From: Bathynomus jamesi
Lineage: Eukaryota; Arthropoda; Malacostraca; Isopoda; Cirolanidae
Reading direction: 5' to 3'
Assembly: GCA_023014485.1 (NCBI GenBank)
Contig: JAJOZX010002701.1
Location: 232,501 to 296,500 of the forward strand
DNA: 64,000 nucleotides
In this document: one piece after another, positions 34,701-45,423 of the stretch
How the letters are laid out: each line of letters begins with the position of its first letter
How positions within the stretch are numbered: position 1 is the first letter of the stretch
Notes under the pieces: generated by a model
Told to the model about the DNA's origin: nothing
Database searches by the model: none
Seen by the model: the letters and a program-made list of their open reading frames with translations, nothing else
Translations under genes and position numbers: made by a program

Positions 34701-37700
34701 AATCCAGAGAATGGCTTTAAATATTTCTAGTTACCTATTTTCTCAAACAATTCTTTCAATTCCTCTTCGGTGACGGAGTACCAAAGGTTTCGAACAAACA
34801 GTTTTCCGGACTCTGCTACAGGCGCTGCCATTTTCAGGAGGATCTCTTCTGTCATCTTCCACGGAGCATTTTCATCACTCAGGTTCTCTCCATCAGAATT
34901 CTTTTCATATTTGTGAATTCGGACTCTGACACCATCTAATGAGAAGAGAAATGCACAAATAAACATCAATCATTTTACTTAGAATGTCTTAAAAATATTC
35001 TTAAAAATCCGATTACAGTAAAATTAAAAACTTTTGTGGCATTTTTTATCATTAAAGCTGAATAAGTTTGATCAATTTGTGTCTTTACCTAAATAGCTTT
35101 TGTCCTTCATTAAAACCTGATTCATTTCCTTTTGAGTTTTAAACCCGACGTAGGCAACAAAAGACAAATTACGAGGTATTCGAAGGCTCTTGCACTTCAA
35201 TGGCTTCAAGAAATCTTTCACTCCCCTCTTCGTTAGAGTTCTTCCCTTCTTCTTCTTATCCGTTTGCTGCTCCTTCGTTCGAATGACAATCGTATGAAGG
35301 TCTTCCCATTTCTATTCAAATGTTCACGAGTTAACAGGTTCAAATGGTAAATAGATTCTCTTGTACTAACTGTAATTTAATTATTATGCTCATCAAACCA
35401 TTTTTTAAGAATTCAACTTGGAATTCAACAGAAACTAAATAAATATTCAGACAAAAAAAAAAAAAAAAAAAAAAAAGATACCTCTTTTCCAGCATTTTTA
35501 CTTTCAATTGAAACTTTTGGCATCTGTTCACTGGATGATTTCATAAGGCTTTGAAGATACTATTAAAAAAATAAATAATCAACTACAGTACTTTTAAGTT
35601 TGTAGTACAGTCTCCGACATCTTCAATCTGAAAACCTTTTTGCAGAAATGTGCTCAGTAAGAAAGCCCATATTTTAAATATATTCATTATGGAAAACTAT
35701 TTCTGACCATATGTGAATAGGACAATCAACATAAAACTGATACTAATGATTCCTAGAACATCCTAACCTCCAAGATATGTATTATGTGAACAGCTAAGCA
35801 ACAACTAATAAATGAAATAATACAGAAATGCTACTAGTAGTAGTATTTATTACAGTCTTAAACCAATTTAAAACCTCTTAAAAGAAAATGTTAAAGGAAA
35901 AACAAAGTCCTTTCAGCCAATCAAACCCTACTGCGACCTTCATCAGATTAACAAAAATTAAATAAAGTTAAGACAGATATAAAGACTTGCTTCCAAACCT
36001 CTAAATCGTACGAGGGAGGAAGACGATTTAGTTTGAACCATGCTGCGCAGTCTTATGTAAAATACCATGATGGCATAACATACGTATACGATGCCATTAG
36101 ATAAATTTAAATGCTTATTCTTTAAAATGTAAGAAAGCTTTAATGACCAGGAAATCCATCTAGAAGGATAACCCAACAGAACTGACAAATGAATTTTGAT
36201 TTCAGTCAAGAGTTTAAACAGTTTCGCAATTGACTGGTCACTTGCTTTGATGTCTTGTGCACCCCCAATTTTAAGACTATATATTTGTTTCTTAATTCAG
36301 ATTTCTAAACTCCTTTCCTATGCAAGATTTATTAAAATTATTGCACGATATTCTGTGTAGATCAAATGAGGGGTCCCGCGTATTAAGGTACCTAAGCGCC
36401 AAAATTAAAATTCGCCAGAAATCACCTCCAAAGTTCAGCAATATTCTGGCAATATTATCTCTGTTATTAATTGAGCTAGAACGTTCATTTTTGGCTTACC
36501 AAGAGTTCTAAGTATGCTAATGAAGATGTTGAGTTTTTGGAATAGATTTTCATATTTTATATATATATTTTTTAAAATTTTTTAATTTTCTTATTATGCC
36601 GAACTTTGGTTGAACTTTTGGCTGGCGATTGAGGTGAAAAAAGTAGTTCTCTTCGTAAGGTTTTCAACCATACTTTGTGTCGTGAGGTCATTATAACCCA
36701 AACCACGCGATAGAGGAAGGGTGACAATAGTGATATCCATCAAAAACACATTTTTGCCTGTGGTGGCGCTTAGGTACCTTAACCCTTTAATCGATAACTT
36801 TGGAAGCAATTTTAGACCTTCCAGTTCCCAATGTGTGAAATTTAACACATTTCGTATTTTATTAATTATGAACAATAAAACTTTGTAAAATATATTTTTC
36901 AGTTATTTTGGGTCCAATTAAACGATTTTTATATCCCAATTTTTTTTTTTTTTACTTTTCGACTTAATTTGGGTATGAAAGGGTTAAGACGCACGACCCC
37001 TCAAATGCTTTGATGTTCATTCAGCCTAACTTAATTGGAAATGAACTTTAGTTATCTGAGTAAGAATGATTTTTCTCAACATAACTGAGAATACACTGTA
37101 TTAGTTACAGTCCTCCAAAATATGAACAAGCAATTATCAAATTTTTTCTTTAGCTAAGACCTATAACATACATACAAAAAAGAATCCTATTAAAATACTT
37201 AACTCTGCCATTTGGCAAAAGGTTTGAGAAAAAATGAGCATGCAAGTTACCAGTTGTTGATTTTGCTAAATGGGTACTTCATATACTACTAATCTTTTTC
37301 TTTATTGAATTAATAAAATGGCTAAAAATGCTAAACTATTATCATTTAAATTTGATGGAAGAAGGTGTGTGTGTGTGGTTCATCCCATTAAAAAGGAAAA
37401 CCTGTAACCAGTATTTTGATTTTCAATGTCAACACCTAAACCAATTTACATAACAAAAAGAATGATTAAACTTATCATTTACTTTAAGCAAACTACTTGC
37501 ATTAAAATAAAACTTCCTCAAAAAAGAAGTGTACTCAATACACAATGCAAAGGACTGTCCATAATATTTCCCTTCAAATACCAAAATAAAAGCCTAAATT
37601 AAAGTAGATTTTCATTAGTTCTTGACCTTATAACTAACCACTGCACATCTACCCATGTCTATTTGGCATGATAGATTGATGACAACACAAACAAATTAGG

Positions 37701-40700
37701 TCTATTAACTTACCTCTAAGTCTGATATTTCCTGATTGGCAAGTTTATTTTGATCTGTTGTCTCCTCCTCCTCTTCATTTTTCTCATCAGAATCGCACTC
37801 TCCTTCCAACTGTGCACAACTGTATTTTTTCTTTAAGATATTCACCAAGTCTGATGTTCCCTTTTGGTTAAATTTTAAATATTGAATAAAGTCTGGATTT
37901 TTCATCAATTCTTGTAATTTCTCTCTTGTCATTTCATCTTTCTTCTTAAATAGTTTTCTAAATTGTTTATTTTGCTGATGTGCTTCAGAGTTATTTATAT
38001 CTGCATTCTTTGTGCTGCTTTCTAGTTTGGATCTTTTCTCTTTATAATCTGATAGAAAAAATACAAGCGTTTGTTAAGTTAAAAAACAGTTGGAAATAGG
38101 CATGGATCTACATAACAAATACTGGCAAGGTAGCTTATTAAAAAAAGGGCTCCCATAACTCCTTCCTGATTTAAAGTATAGTCTTACCTAAATCATGACA
38201 TATTTCAACTGTAATTTTGTTTTGTTTGAAATAAGTATTTTGACATTGATGGAAAGCCCTTTTGGCCATTTCTTCAGACTCAAAACCAATAAATCCAAAG
38301 CCTCTGAAGTCACCATTCTTCTTATATTTTAATTTCACATCTGTGACTAGTCCATCCTTGGAGAAGTGTTTCAATACTTCCTGTTCATTAACCTGAAGTA
38401 AATAGGAAAGCTAAATAAAAGGGGTTTTTATGTATCTTAAATGACATCCTTGCTTTAACATGGATCAAACCTTATTTACATCAATGAATTAAAGAAAAAA
38501 CAACACAAGTGAGCCTCTCTCTCTCTCTCTCTCTCATATGCATGCAGAGATTCGACTATTGTAGAAATTCTAACATTGAATCGGAATTGGCTTCATTTGC
38601 TCTCTCTCCAAAAATAACAATGTGTATGAAACGGCTGTTAAAATAATTTAGGCCAAGTTACTGAGGGCCAACTTGTTATAAAAATGTATTGGAACACAGC
38701 AACTTTAACTTGTGTAAATCCTTGGATCACCTGCGTTAGGTCAACTGTACGCCCTTGATGATTGGCTAGGTTAAGTCATGATATTTTCATTAGTTAGCCT
38801 TATAAGGCTAACTAAAGAAGGCTTGGGGGCCCTGATCTTCAGGTGATCCAATCCTTTCCTCTTCTTAAACTAATAAGGGTTGCTTTTCATTCATTGGTGA
38901 ACAATACAGTATTAAAATCTGTTTTCACGTACTGATGCACCCATTCAACATGCTGCTTCTTGTACTTGGGTGTTAATGGTGACTGAATCGTAGGTTTACA
39001 CGTCTTGCCAATTGTTTGGAGGATTCCACATCAAGATGTTCTTGGTACATTATGTATGCCAGCCTGCTCAAAAACCTCTTTACTTGAGGACAATGGATGC
39101 TTTGCAATTTGTGCTTGATTACAGATATCTGCCACCTTGTCACTTTTCTTATAGCTCCTTTATCACTTTGCTGCCTCAGTTTGGTACCCTCCACTACAAA
39201 CTTGTTTACAGTTCGATAAGCTCTGCCAAAATGCTTCGCAATTTCAATAGATTTTATATTTTCAGCGAGTAACTTGACTATTTTTCTTTTCTCAGTTAAT
39301 GTTAAATCCTTCTTACCCATTTTCACCATTTAGATCCGTAAATAGAATACTTGCTTAATAATTCAGAACATATTTTTCAATAAAATGCGATAATTATTTT
39401 AATTATCAAAATATTTTATTGAAATGAATACCATCAATGCGGCTATATATACACCGTAGTGATTATTTGCTACAAATTTCATTGAAATTGGGGAAAAACT
39501 TTTGAAAACATTGGAGAAAATGTAATCTGCTTAATAAGTGCAAATGCAGTGTACAGTTATGCACAATATAGCAAAAATGATGAAAGGAGAAACATGGAAA
39601 AGTAGGAAAATTATAATGCAAAGAGCTTTAGGATTCTTTGAAGAAAAGTATAAAATAAGAGATAGCACTTATAACACGAAACACTATGCTATACAATCTA
39701 ATGTAAACCAAACATTTTTAAGGATGTTTATCAATTTATTTATTGAACAGAAGTAATTAATCCACTGCTGCATCATTTCTTCACTAAATACCAACCACCA
39801 CCATAATGCCAAGCTGAATATTTAAAAAAAAAGCTAAATTATAGAAAATGACAATCTCTTACATGAACTAACTGACATAATAACTTTCAACCCCAATCTA
39901 TACATTCACATATTGATTCATTACTGCTATAATGTCAAAGTTAGTATAAACTGCTGCCCTTGATTCATTATATTTATTATGTAGCTATACTTTTTAATCA
40001 AAGTCCAGGGTTTTGGAGATGCCTGGACACACTACATTTGAAAGAGTGGAGGTCAAAGACAAAGGGAAAGATGAATTCAAGAAGATTGTTCTGGAGTTGA
40101 CTGGTTGAGTAGATGAAAGATTGAAAATACTGATTAAACCCTTGCATTAGAAAGTTGGACAGAAAAGGAATGAGAACGTGTTGAATGTCTGGTGCTGCGT
40201 GCTCTCCTTAAAGGAGGAGGCATGCAGTTAGAGAGCTCAAAAGAGCAGTGTCCATTATAGTAGCAATAGTAAAGAGAGAGGGATTAAAGACAGTCAGTTA
40301 GAGGTAGGGAAGTGCTAAGACAAAAAGCCTTTGATTCTCCCCAGTCAAATATGGCTATGTGGGTTGAGCCATCCCATACATGAAAAGCATACTCCCATAG
40401 AGAGGCAGACAAAACCCCTGTACAAAGACAGCAACTGAGCAGGGGGTGAAGAAACTGTGGAGTTGGTACAGCACACCTACTCTTAGAAGCTGTTTTGGAA
40501 AGAGTATAGTGTATGTGATTTTTTCAGGAAAGATCATGAGAAAAGGAAATGTTAGTCTGTAGATAAATTTGCATACAAATTTACATTTTTTATTTACTAC
40601 TTTTTACTAAATCACTAATGACAGAAATTAGAGAGAATTTTATTTTTTCAAATTTCACCAACATTACAATCTTAATTCAAAAACTCAAAGTCAAGCAAGT

Positions 40701-43700
40701 CATTGGGGACATTAGACAAAATAGACAGAAGATAGGGAGTGCTGGAACTCCCATTTCTCCTGTCACTGTCCTCCTCAGCTGATCTTTTTCTGTGTCTCAT
40801 CTACCCTGTGAGCAGTCCAGCATGCTCTCAAACACATTTCTCTACCTGTTCCTCACTACATATACATGCATCTTACACACTACACAATCTTTTCAAAATC
40901 TGAAAAAATAATGGCATCAACTTCAAGAGCCTCAAAGTCCTCTGGGGAGGGGACTATAAATGTCCCAACTTCTGGCTTCCCCGCTGCCAATACCAGGAAT
41001 GCAGCCTGGGAAGCGAGGCTGGATCTACTACCACCCCATTTGAGATGTTCTGGGCCTCTGCCCAACTCACTTTTCATTAATTTCTTCAACATTCATAGCC
41101 TTTTCTCAAATTTTCAATCTGCTGAACACCACCTCTCCTCCTCTAAACAACTCAGGGGTGTGGGACAACTGGCAGAAACCCCTCTTCTGTACCCTGTTAC
41201 TTTATACTCAATTTCACTCGAAAGGTGGATGTTGCATATATGTACACAATGACCTAACTTGTTCTTGTATTCTCAAACTCTAGCCTAATCTTCCAAATTG
41301 TATACCCTCTGGCTATGGCTTACATGCCAATCTCAAACTAAATACATCTGTGCTGTTTACTTTTCTCCTAATTCTACCAACTATCCAAAATTCTTTGGCT
41401 ACCCAACTTCCAAAGTGGAATAAATTCTATCCCACTCTCCATTTTAGGAGATTCCAATGTTCACCACCACCTTTGGCTTTCCTCTCATTTCACCAACATC
41501 CCTGGTGAACTAGCTGACAACTTTATCCTAAATGACCTAGAGCAGATTGTACAGCACTCTACTCATATCCCCAATTGCCTTGGAGATTGGCCCAACATTC
41601 TAGATTTATTTCTTACCTCTCATACTACTTCTTTATGAAACTCTTTTCTCCATTGGGCTCCTCCAACCACAATATTATATCTGTTACTTGTCCTATCACT
41701 CCAATCTAGCCTTTAGATCCTCCTACTGATTGGGAGGCCCTTAGGCAGTACTTCTCTGATTTCCCATGGAATGATTACTGCTTCCATGGCCAGGGCCCTT
41801 CTGAGTGTGCTGTCCACATCACAGAGGTGATTCTCTCGGGCATGGAGGCATGCATTCTATATTCGATTCCTACTACTAATGAAAAAAAAACTTGGTTTAA
41901 CTTCACTCGTCCTAATGCTATCTGCAAGAGAGAGGAGTCTTTCAGAAGGTACCATCACCATTGAACTCCTGACTCTCACTCAGCTTATATTTCTGTCTGG
42001 GATCATGCAAAATCTGTTCTTTGACTCGCCAAAAATTCCTTCATCTGATGAAAATGTGAAAATCTATCCAATTCTAATTCTTCTCACTCTTTGTGGCATC
42101 TAGCTAAGAACCTCTCCAACAACTTTACTTCCTCTTCTTGCCCTCCTCTTTTCCATTCCAACAGCTCAGTTGCTGTCTCTTCTCCTGACAAAGCTGAACT
42201 CTTCACTCAAACTTTTGCTTCCAACTCAACCATGGACAAGTCCAGTGCTGTTCCTCCATCTCCCACCCCCTCTGACTTTATTATGTCAGAAATTAGGATC
42301 TCTTCCACGGATGTTCTTTCTGCCCTATCTGGGCTCAACTCTAGGAAGGCATAGTCCTGATGGGGTCCCTCCTGTTGTTCTCAAGAACTGAGCTTCTGTG
42401 CTGACACTGCCTAGGCAAACTCTTCCATCTGGTACTTTTCCTTCCTGCTGCAAGTTCACTTTCATTCAGTCTGTCCCAAAGAAGGGTAATTGCTCTCAAC
42501 TCTCCAACTATCATCCAATTGCTTTGATTTTTTGCCTTTCTATAAAGTTTTTAAATCTATCCATAATAGGAAGATTCTTAAACACCTCTCTTCTCACAAT
42601 CTTTCAGTTGTCAGTATGGGTTCCGCAAGGGACACTTGACTGGCGATCTTCTCGCATATATCTCTCTGACTCTTGGTCATCCTCCTTTCATGAGGATAGA
42701 GTCTGACACAAATCTTCAATTTCAAAACTGCCCTCCTTCAATCTGTGCCTTCATCTCTAATTTCCTTTCTGGCTGATCTATAGCTGCAGTTGTAGATGGC
42801 CACTGTTATTCTCCTAAAGCCATCAACAACGGTGTTCCTCAGGGTTCTGTCCTGTCACCCACTCTTTCTTTTATTTACTGATGATCTTTTAATTTGCACT
42901 TCCTGTTCTATTCACTTCTATGCCAATGATTCCACTCTTTATGAGTACTTCTCCACCCACTTCCCAAAGCATCTCTCTCAACAGGCATTCCATGATTTGC
43001 ATGGGACAGCTATGGGGCACCTGACCTCTGATCTTTCTATTTCTGATTGGGGCAAAGAAAACCAGGTTGTGGCTTTCAATGCCTCAAAAACTTAGTTCCT
43101 CCATTTGTCTACTCATTACAATTTTCCACACAACTATTCCCTATTCCCTTAACATTTTTCATGATCTTTCCTGAAAAGGTCACACATGGTATACTCTCTT
43201 TCAAGAACAGCTTCTAAGAGGTTAGGTGTACTGTACTACCTCCACAGTTTCTTCACCCCTGCTCAGTTGCTGTATCTGTACAGGGGTCTTGTCCACCCCT
43301 GTATGGAGTATGCTTCTCATGTATAGCGGTGGCTCAACCCACAGAGCCTTACTTGACTGGGTGGAATCAAAGGATTTTCGTCTCATCAATTCCCCACCTC
43401 TTACTGATTGTCTTCAATCCCTCTCTCTCTTCACTGCAATGTTGCCTCATTCTCTCTTTACTTTCGCTATTATAATGGACACTGGCTCTTCTAAACTCTC
43501 TAACTGCATGCCTCCTCCTTTAAGGAGAGCATGCAGCACCAGACTTCTGACAATTTCACATTCCCTTTCTGTCCAACTCTCTAATGTAAGGGTTAATTGG
43601 GATTTTCAATCTTTCATTTACTTAACCAGTCAACTCTGGAACAATCTGTCTCAATCCATCTTTCCCCTTGTCTATGACCTCCAATCTTTCAAATACAGTG

Positions 43701-44672
43701 TGTCTAGGCATCTTGAAAACTCTGGACCTTGATTTTGGCTCCTCCTCCTCTTCGATAATGGAGTATTTGCCCTTGGCCACTCCTTCCTGCATAAAAAAAA
43801 ACCCTTTATGCTTTCTTAGATTTCACACCACCTCTGATTTCTTTTAGATTAGGTTAACCAAACCTAACCTAGTGTACCACCCTCAAAATAGTAGGTCATA
43901 CAAGAACATGTGACTTGTTTACAAAGTTTGATCTAATTGGTAAAAAGGTGGCTTACTAATGACACTACGTGTGACCTACTAAAAAAAAATCAACGCAGCC
44001 TGCACAGACAATACTTCCAACTATTTATGGGTTAAAAAATAAAGGTCTAGTATGATATTATGGGAGCACTGTAGTGCTGAAGGTTTTCTTTTATTATATT
44101 TCTAACTTAAGCTAGTCACTACTACTGTATTCTCCACTGTGCAAGCGCATTAACCCCTTGCCACACAAATGTGGATTTCCTTGTGATTATATGTTGTACT
44201 GTGGTTGTATTATATGTGACACAGTACATACTAAGTGATTAATAAAGATAGAACTAATTAAATAAACTAACTTTGTTTCATGGACTTAATGATTTTCTTT
44301 TATATTTTTATAACTTTTTAGAAAAACTTTGGTTTTGCTACACCTGCTACTCTATTTATAATTCCCACCATTTGGTTTTAATTTTCAGTAGCTAATAAAC
44401 TTATATATTCATTGGTTTTAAGTTTTTGATGCAAAGGAAAATGTAGCCAAATTTTAACCACCTCCAACTACACTACTTTAGAGAATAGCTAATTTGTTCA
44501 CATTCCAAGTTAATGCCAGTAAGTATCATACAAAATAAGTGCTTCACTTTAAATGAAACTGGTTTCTCTTATTGTATCAGGAATAAGACATCTTAATAAG
44601 AATGGTTCCGAGATAAAAAATATCTATTGGACCTACCTTTTTAGGGAGATTTTTTACTATTAATCGAGACAT
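21879..44672 (-). CDS. RBM19: RBM19 / Mrd1 homologue, six-RRM ribosome biogenesis protein, complete in 17 exons
   Basis: Exons in transcript order: 44637-44672, 38188-38392, 37714-38048, 35482-35559, 35089-35311, 34735-34935, 33384-33566, 33140-33279, 31255-31334, 27527-27705, 27267-27434, 25659-25759, 25325-25506, 24995-25111, 22971-23073, 22074-22200, 21879-21955. They sum to 2535 bases (844 residues plus TAA), with GT donors and AG acceptors and phase kept throughout. The start [10 protein letters not shown] is the family signature. RNP motifs mark RRM1 (about residues 2-76, RGFGFIGF), RRM2 (about 223-290), RRM3 (about 338-410, LFVRNL), RRM4 (about 517-590), RRM5 (about 627-700, GYGFVQF) and RRM6 (about 725-800, HRGFGFVEY). 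The family binds pre-rRNA in the nucleolus and is needed for early 18S processing. It is somewhat shorter than the vertebrate protein (about 960 residues, from memory), mainly in the acidic linkers. The tail has seven Asn from an AAT repeat. Confidence 0.93.
22515..22650 (+). repeat. Possible SINE body related to the 8198-8240 sequence
   Basis: AGCGGGTCGCGGTTCGGAT followed by ACGTTAAAATGCATGTCC (about 22592-22630) resembles AGCGACCCGTGGTTCGGAT and ACGTAAAGATGTAGGTCC at 8190-8230. The shared GGTTCGGAT looks like a pol III B box. The upstream part is not clearly 5S or tRNA like. This is a weak call. Confidence 0.3.
23420..24860 (-). pseudogene. LINE reverse transcriptase relic (RTE/BovB-like or related)
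   Basis: Read on the - strand, about 24290-24235 gives [19 protein letters not shown], matching the (V/I)FMDLEKAYDRV motif of animal LINE reverse transcriptases. Farther 3', [12 protein letters not shown] (about 23950) sits at the YADD region with the first residues changed, and [17 protein letters not shown] follows at about 23850. Stops and frame changes are frequent. It lies in the RBM19 intron between exons 14 and 15 in the same orientation as the gene. Confidence 0.65.
26090..26370 (-). pseudogene. Possible Tc1/mariner-type transposase scrap
   Basis: The - strand reads [19 protein letters not shown] at about 26355-26295, similar to the VMVWGxISxxGxxxLxxxxG strand of Tc1/mariner transposases, followed after a stop by [13 protein letters not shown] in a shifted frame. 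No terminal repeats were found. This is a low-confidence call from one motif. Confidence 0.3.
26980..27130 (-). mobile_element. tRNA-derived SINE head
   Basis: On the reverse strand an A box TGGTGTGATCGGTAGGAG (27091-27108) is followed 31 bases later by a B box GGTTCGAGTCCC (27049-27060), tRNA-like spacing. The acceptor and anticodon stems do not pair, so it is not a tRNA gene. A non-tRNA body follows towards 26980. Confidence 0.7.
27267..31334 (-). CDS. RBM19: RBM19 exons 9-11 (ALGET segment and RRM4)
   Basis: Exon 9 (31255-31334) encodes [17 protein letters not shown], the conserved peptide before RRM4. Exon 10 (27527-27705) carries VSLDAF and the first part of RRM4 with VMLAKNLP. Exon 11 (27267-27434) carries [19 protein letters not shown] and PLYLEWAP. 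The 3.5-kb intron between exons 9 and 10 holds the hAT-like/mariner nest at 28015-29677. Confidence 0.9.
28150..29273 (-). mobile_element. Mariner element nested in the hAT-like element
   Basis: AGGGCCACTCAATATATTTT at the left and the complement of AGGGGCACTCAATATATTTT at the right are the terminal repeats. The insert is about 1.1 kb, near full mariner length. The flanks are A/T/C-rich and the TA duplication is no longer clear on the left. Confidence 0.8.
28310..29097 (-). pseudogene. Mariner (SETMAR-like) transposase pseudogene
   Basis: The - strand starts MASDSDIRR at about 29095. The first part is degraded, then [20 protein letters not shown] (the first catalytic Asp block) and [20 protein letters not shown] sequence appear, with a shift to the C-terminal region around 28430 ([20 protein letters not shown] at its end). 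The family moves DNA at TA sites. Several frameshifts and a missing helix-turn-helix stretch make it inactive. Confidence 0.8.
29686..31254. other. RBM19 intron between exons 9 and 10, 3'-of-exon-9 part: nothing recognised
   Basis: About 1.6 kb of AT-rich sequence between the hAT-like element and exon 9. No ORF with protein-like composition, terminal repeat or RNA-like structure was identified. Confidence 0.5.
31393..31692 (-). CDS. Unrecognised 99-codon Lys-rich ORF inside an RBM19 intron
   Basis: It lies in the intron between exons 8 and 9, on the same strand as RBM19. The peptide starts [14 protein letters not shown], has an acidic middle ([14 protein letters not shown]) and a strongly basic end ([13 protein letters not shown]). 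Composition looks protein-like rather than random, resembling a nucleolar-protein tail or a processed pseudogene fragment, but I cannot name it. It has no link to the RBM19 frame: exons 8 and 9 already join in phase. It may be a chance ORF. Confidence 0.25.
   Translation of the reverse strand: MKTWNANIFGQKKRTYCTSFCSVAQSTRKKVAELQQYDVENVDALIETVGESNIERKKLFAASGGKKEKFKGAKHKLVTKKKKFRRGRCKGCASDLMRF
32180..32650 (+). pseudogene. Tc1-like transposase relic
   Basis: Fragments in order resemble Tc1 transposases: [13 protein letters not shown] (about 32272), [11 protein letters not shown] (about 32380), [12 protein letters not shown] (about 32497, where active copies have VVFSDESRF with catalytic Asp) and [15 protein letters not shown] (about 32590). 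Frames change repeatedly and the key Asp is replaced by Lys. Terminal repeats were not located. Confidence 0.55.
32935..33062 (-). mobile_element. Probable SINE body with B-box-like GGTTCGATTTT
   Basis: On the reverse strand GTCCCTGGTTCGATTTTCG (about 33037-33055) resembles a pol III B box or T arm and is followed by a GC-richer body ending near AATAAAG (about 32930). No good A box is visible upstream. The change in base composition against the flanks supports a mobile origin. Confidence 0.45.
33140..34935 (-). CDS. RBM19: RBM19 exons 6-8 (RRM3 and following linker)
   Basis: Exon 6 (34735-34935) has an acidic lead-in and then [19 protein letters not shown], the first half of RRM3. Exon 7 (33384-33566) gives the second half with [18 protein letters not shown], the family's characteristic [13 protein letters not shown] motif. 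Exon 8 (33140-33279) encodes the conserved [12 protein letters not shown] segment found between RRM3 and RRM4 in RBM19 proteins. A 287-bp hAT-like element lies in the intron between exons 6 and 7. Confidence 0.9.
33678..33964. mobile_element. Non-autonomous hAT-like element, 287 bp
   Basis: CAGACATGGGGCTGAAGCCG and the complement of CAGACATACGTCTGAAGCCG are the terminal repeats. The flanks GTGTGAAC (33670-33677 and 33965-33972) are a perfect 8-bp duplication. GGCTTCGGCTTCG repeats fill the subterminal zones. No ORF. Confidence 0.85.
35089..38048 (-). CDS. RBM19: RBM19 exons 3-5 (charged linker and RRM2)
   Basis: Exon 3 (37714-38048) encodes a Lys/Glu-rich linker with an acidic run (EEEEE near its end). 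Exon 4 (35482-35559) is a 26-codon Ser/Lys linker whose donor abuts a poly-A tract at about 35455-35476. Exon 5 (35089-35311) is a divergent RRM2: it starts LHTIVIRT, has a basic [12 protein letters not shown] insertion, and keeps LSFVAYVGF in place of a canonical RNP1. Confidence 0.85.
35560..36367. other. RBM19 intron between exons 3 and 4, part: nothing recognised
   Basis: AT-rich sequence with no recognisable gene or repeat structure. The remainder of the same intron (37003-37713) is similar. Confidence 0.5.
36368..37002. mobile_element. Inverted-repeat element, termini GAGGGGTC
   Basis: The left end GAGGGGTCCCGCG and the right end CGACCCCTC are inverted. Subterminal TTAAGGTACCTAAGCGCC (about 36384) is mirrored at about 36765-36785. 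The flanks AAAT (36364-36367 and 37003-37006) may be a 4-bp target duplication. No ORF was recognised; the class is uncertain. Confidence 0.5.
38188..44672 (-). CDS. RBM19: RBM19 exons 1-2 (RRM1) and the 6.2-kb first intron
   Basis: Exon 1 is only 36 bases (44637-44672) and encodes the first beta strand, RNP2 LIVKNL, of RRM1. The domain resumes in exon 2 (38188-38392) with the RNP1 octamer [11 protein letters not shown]1 is therefore split by an intron of 6244 bases that holds a Tc1-like fragment, two Jockey-like LINE pieces and a small inverted-repeat element. The start ATG is chosen because [10 protein letters not shown] matches the conserved RBM19/Mrd1 N-terminus. No promoter motif is recognisable upstream. 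Confidence 0.9.
38731..38862. repeat. Short inverted-repeat element with the GTTAGGTCAACTGTACGCCC module
   Basis: GGATCACCTG near 38733 and CAGGTGATCC near 38850 form an inverted pair. Between them lies the module GTTAGGTCAACTGTACGCCC then TTGATGATTGG, shared with several foldback elements elsewhere in the window. Confidence 0.5.
38970..39330 (-). pseudogene. Tc1-like transposase N-terminal (helix-turn-helix) fragment
   Basis: The - strand starts [20 protein letters not shown], continues [20 protein letters not shown] (a helix-turn-helix) and then [13 protein letters not shown]. This matches the DNA-binding N-terminus of Tc1-like transposases that begin MGKKxDLTxxEK. The DDE catalytic part is absent. 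An inverted pair of AATATTTTATTGAAA-like stretches around 39375-39425 may mark an element end. Confidence 0.65.
40010..40545 (-). pseudogene. Jockey-like LINE 3' fragment, inverted relative to copy B
   Basis: The - strand reads [20 protein letters not shown] and [15 protein letters not shown] (40500-40355), then degraded frames to [12 protein letters not shown] near 40010. This is the same 3' region as 43200-43735 in LINE copy B, in opposite orientation about 0.5-1 kb away. The two copies differ too much to be a recent inversion. Confidence 0.65.
41040..43800 (+). mobile_element. Jockey-like LINE relic, copy B
   Basis: In RBM19 intron 1, on the strand opposite to the gene. Order: endonuclease start [20 protein letters not shown] (about 41080), [18 protein letters not shown] (about 42090), [20 protein letters not shown] (about 42475), [12 protein letters not shown] (about 42618), [16 protein letters not shown] sequence (about 42830), [10 protein letters not shown] at the catalytic site (about 42920; active copies have YADD), and a C-terminus ending [10 protein letters not shown] (43732) with a short A-rich tail. 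Many stops and frame changes; inactive. Confidence 0.75.
43801..44636. other. RBM19 intron 1 next to exon 1: nothing recognised
   Basis: AT-rich intron without recognisable genes or repeats, apart from a TTAGGTTAACCAAACCTAACCT palindrome at about 43849. Confidence 0.5.
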
Positions 44673-45415
44673 TAGATCAACTTTGATTCAACCACTCTTG
44701 ATATGGTTTGGTACAGCGTTCTTCAGTATTCTTGTGATAATGAGTCAGGTTAAATTATTTAAATTTGCTATTGTAAACTTTTCTAAATTATGGTATCACT
44801 CATAAAGGTCTCCACAGCAATATGAGATCCGAGATATAATTTAATTGGGATCCAAATTCTGAAAAGCACTAAAATTAGTTTCTTTCTAGAAAGGAGGCAC
44901 ATTGTAACAAAAGGAACTAAAGTGATTACTAAATATACATCATCTATGTAAGCACATTATGCAAATGCAAAAATGCATAGCTTGGAATATAAAAACATAA
45001 GCAAAGGGTTAACTGAAAGCCAATAGCACCTAAGTTATCCAAAACACCTACATATATGTACAGTACTTACTGCAATGTTTTATTCTACAATACTATAACT
45101 GTACACAGAATCCCAGCTATTTACAGGGTTTGACTCAAAACACACTTTCATATACAAGATCATGTCATTCAAATGCATGCAAATCCTCAAGCTATTCTCA
45201 AGATTCTCCTCTTTTTTCCCTAAATTTATCATAAATTGGTCTTAATTATATCTCCATCCCATTGGATCATGTCAATACCAACTAAGCTTTCCTACTGCTT
45301 AAAAGATTTTTCTTTAAAAAAATTAAACACTTTTGCTCAAAGCTGTTCAAAATACTACTATTCACCACTGCAGTTGGTAAATCATTTAAATAATCCACCA
45401 CCCTAAAACTGAAGA
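44673..45415. other. RBM19 upstream region: no recognisable promoter element
   Basis: This stretch should hold the RBM19 5' UTR and promoter. I see no convincing TATA box or initiator in a defined position, and no GC-rich island. No other gene is evident. Confidence 0.4.
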
Positions 45416-45423
45416 AATATTTA

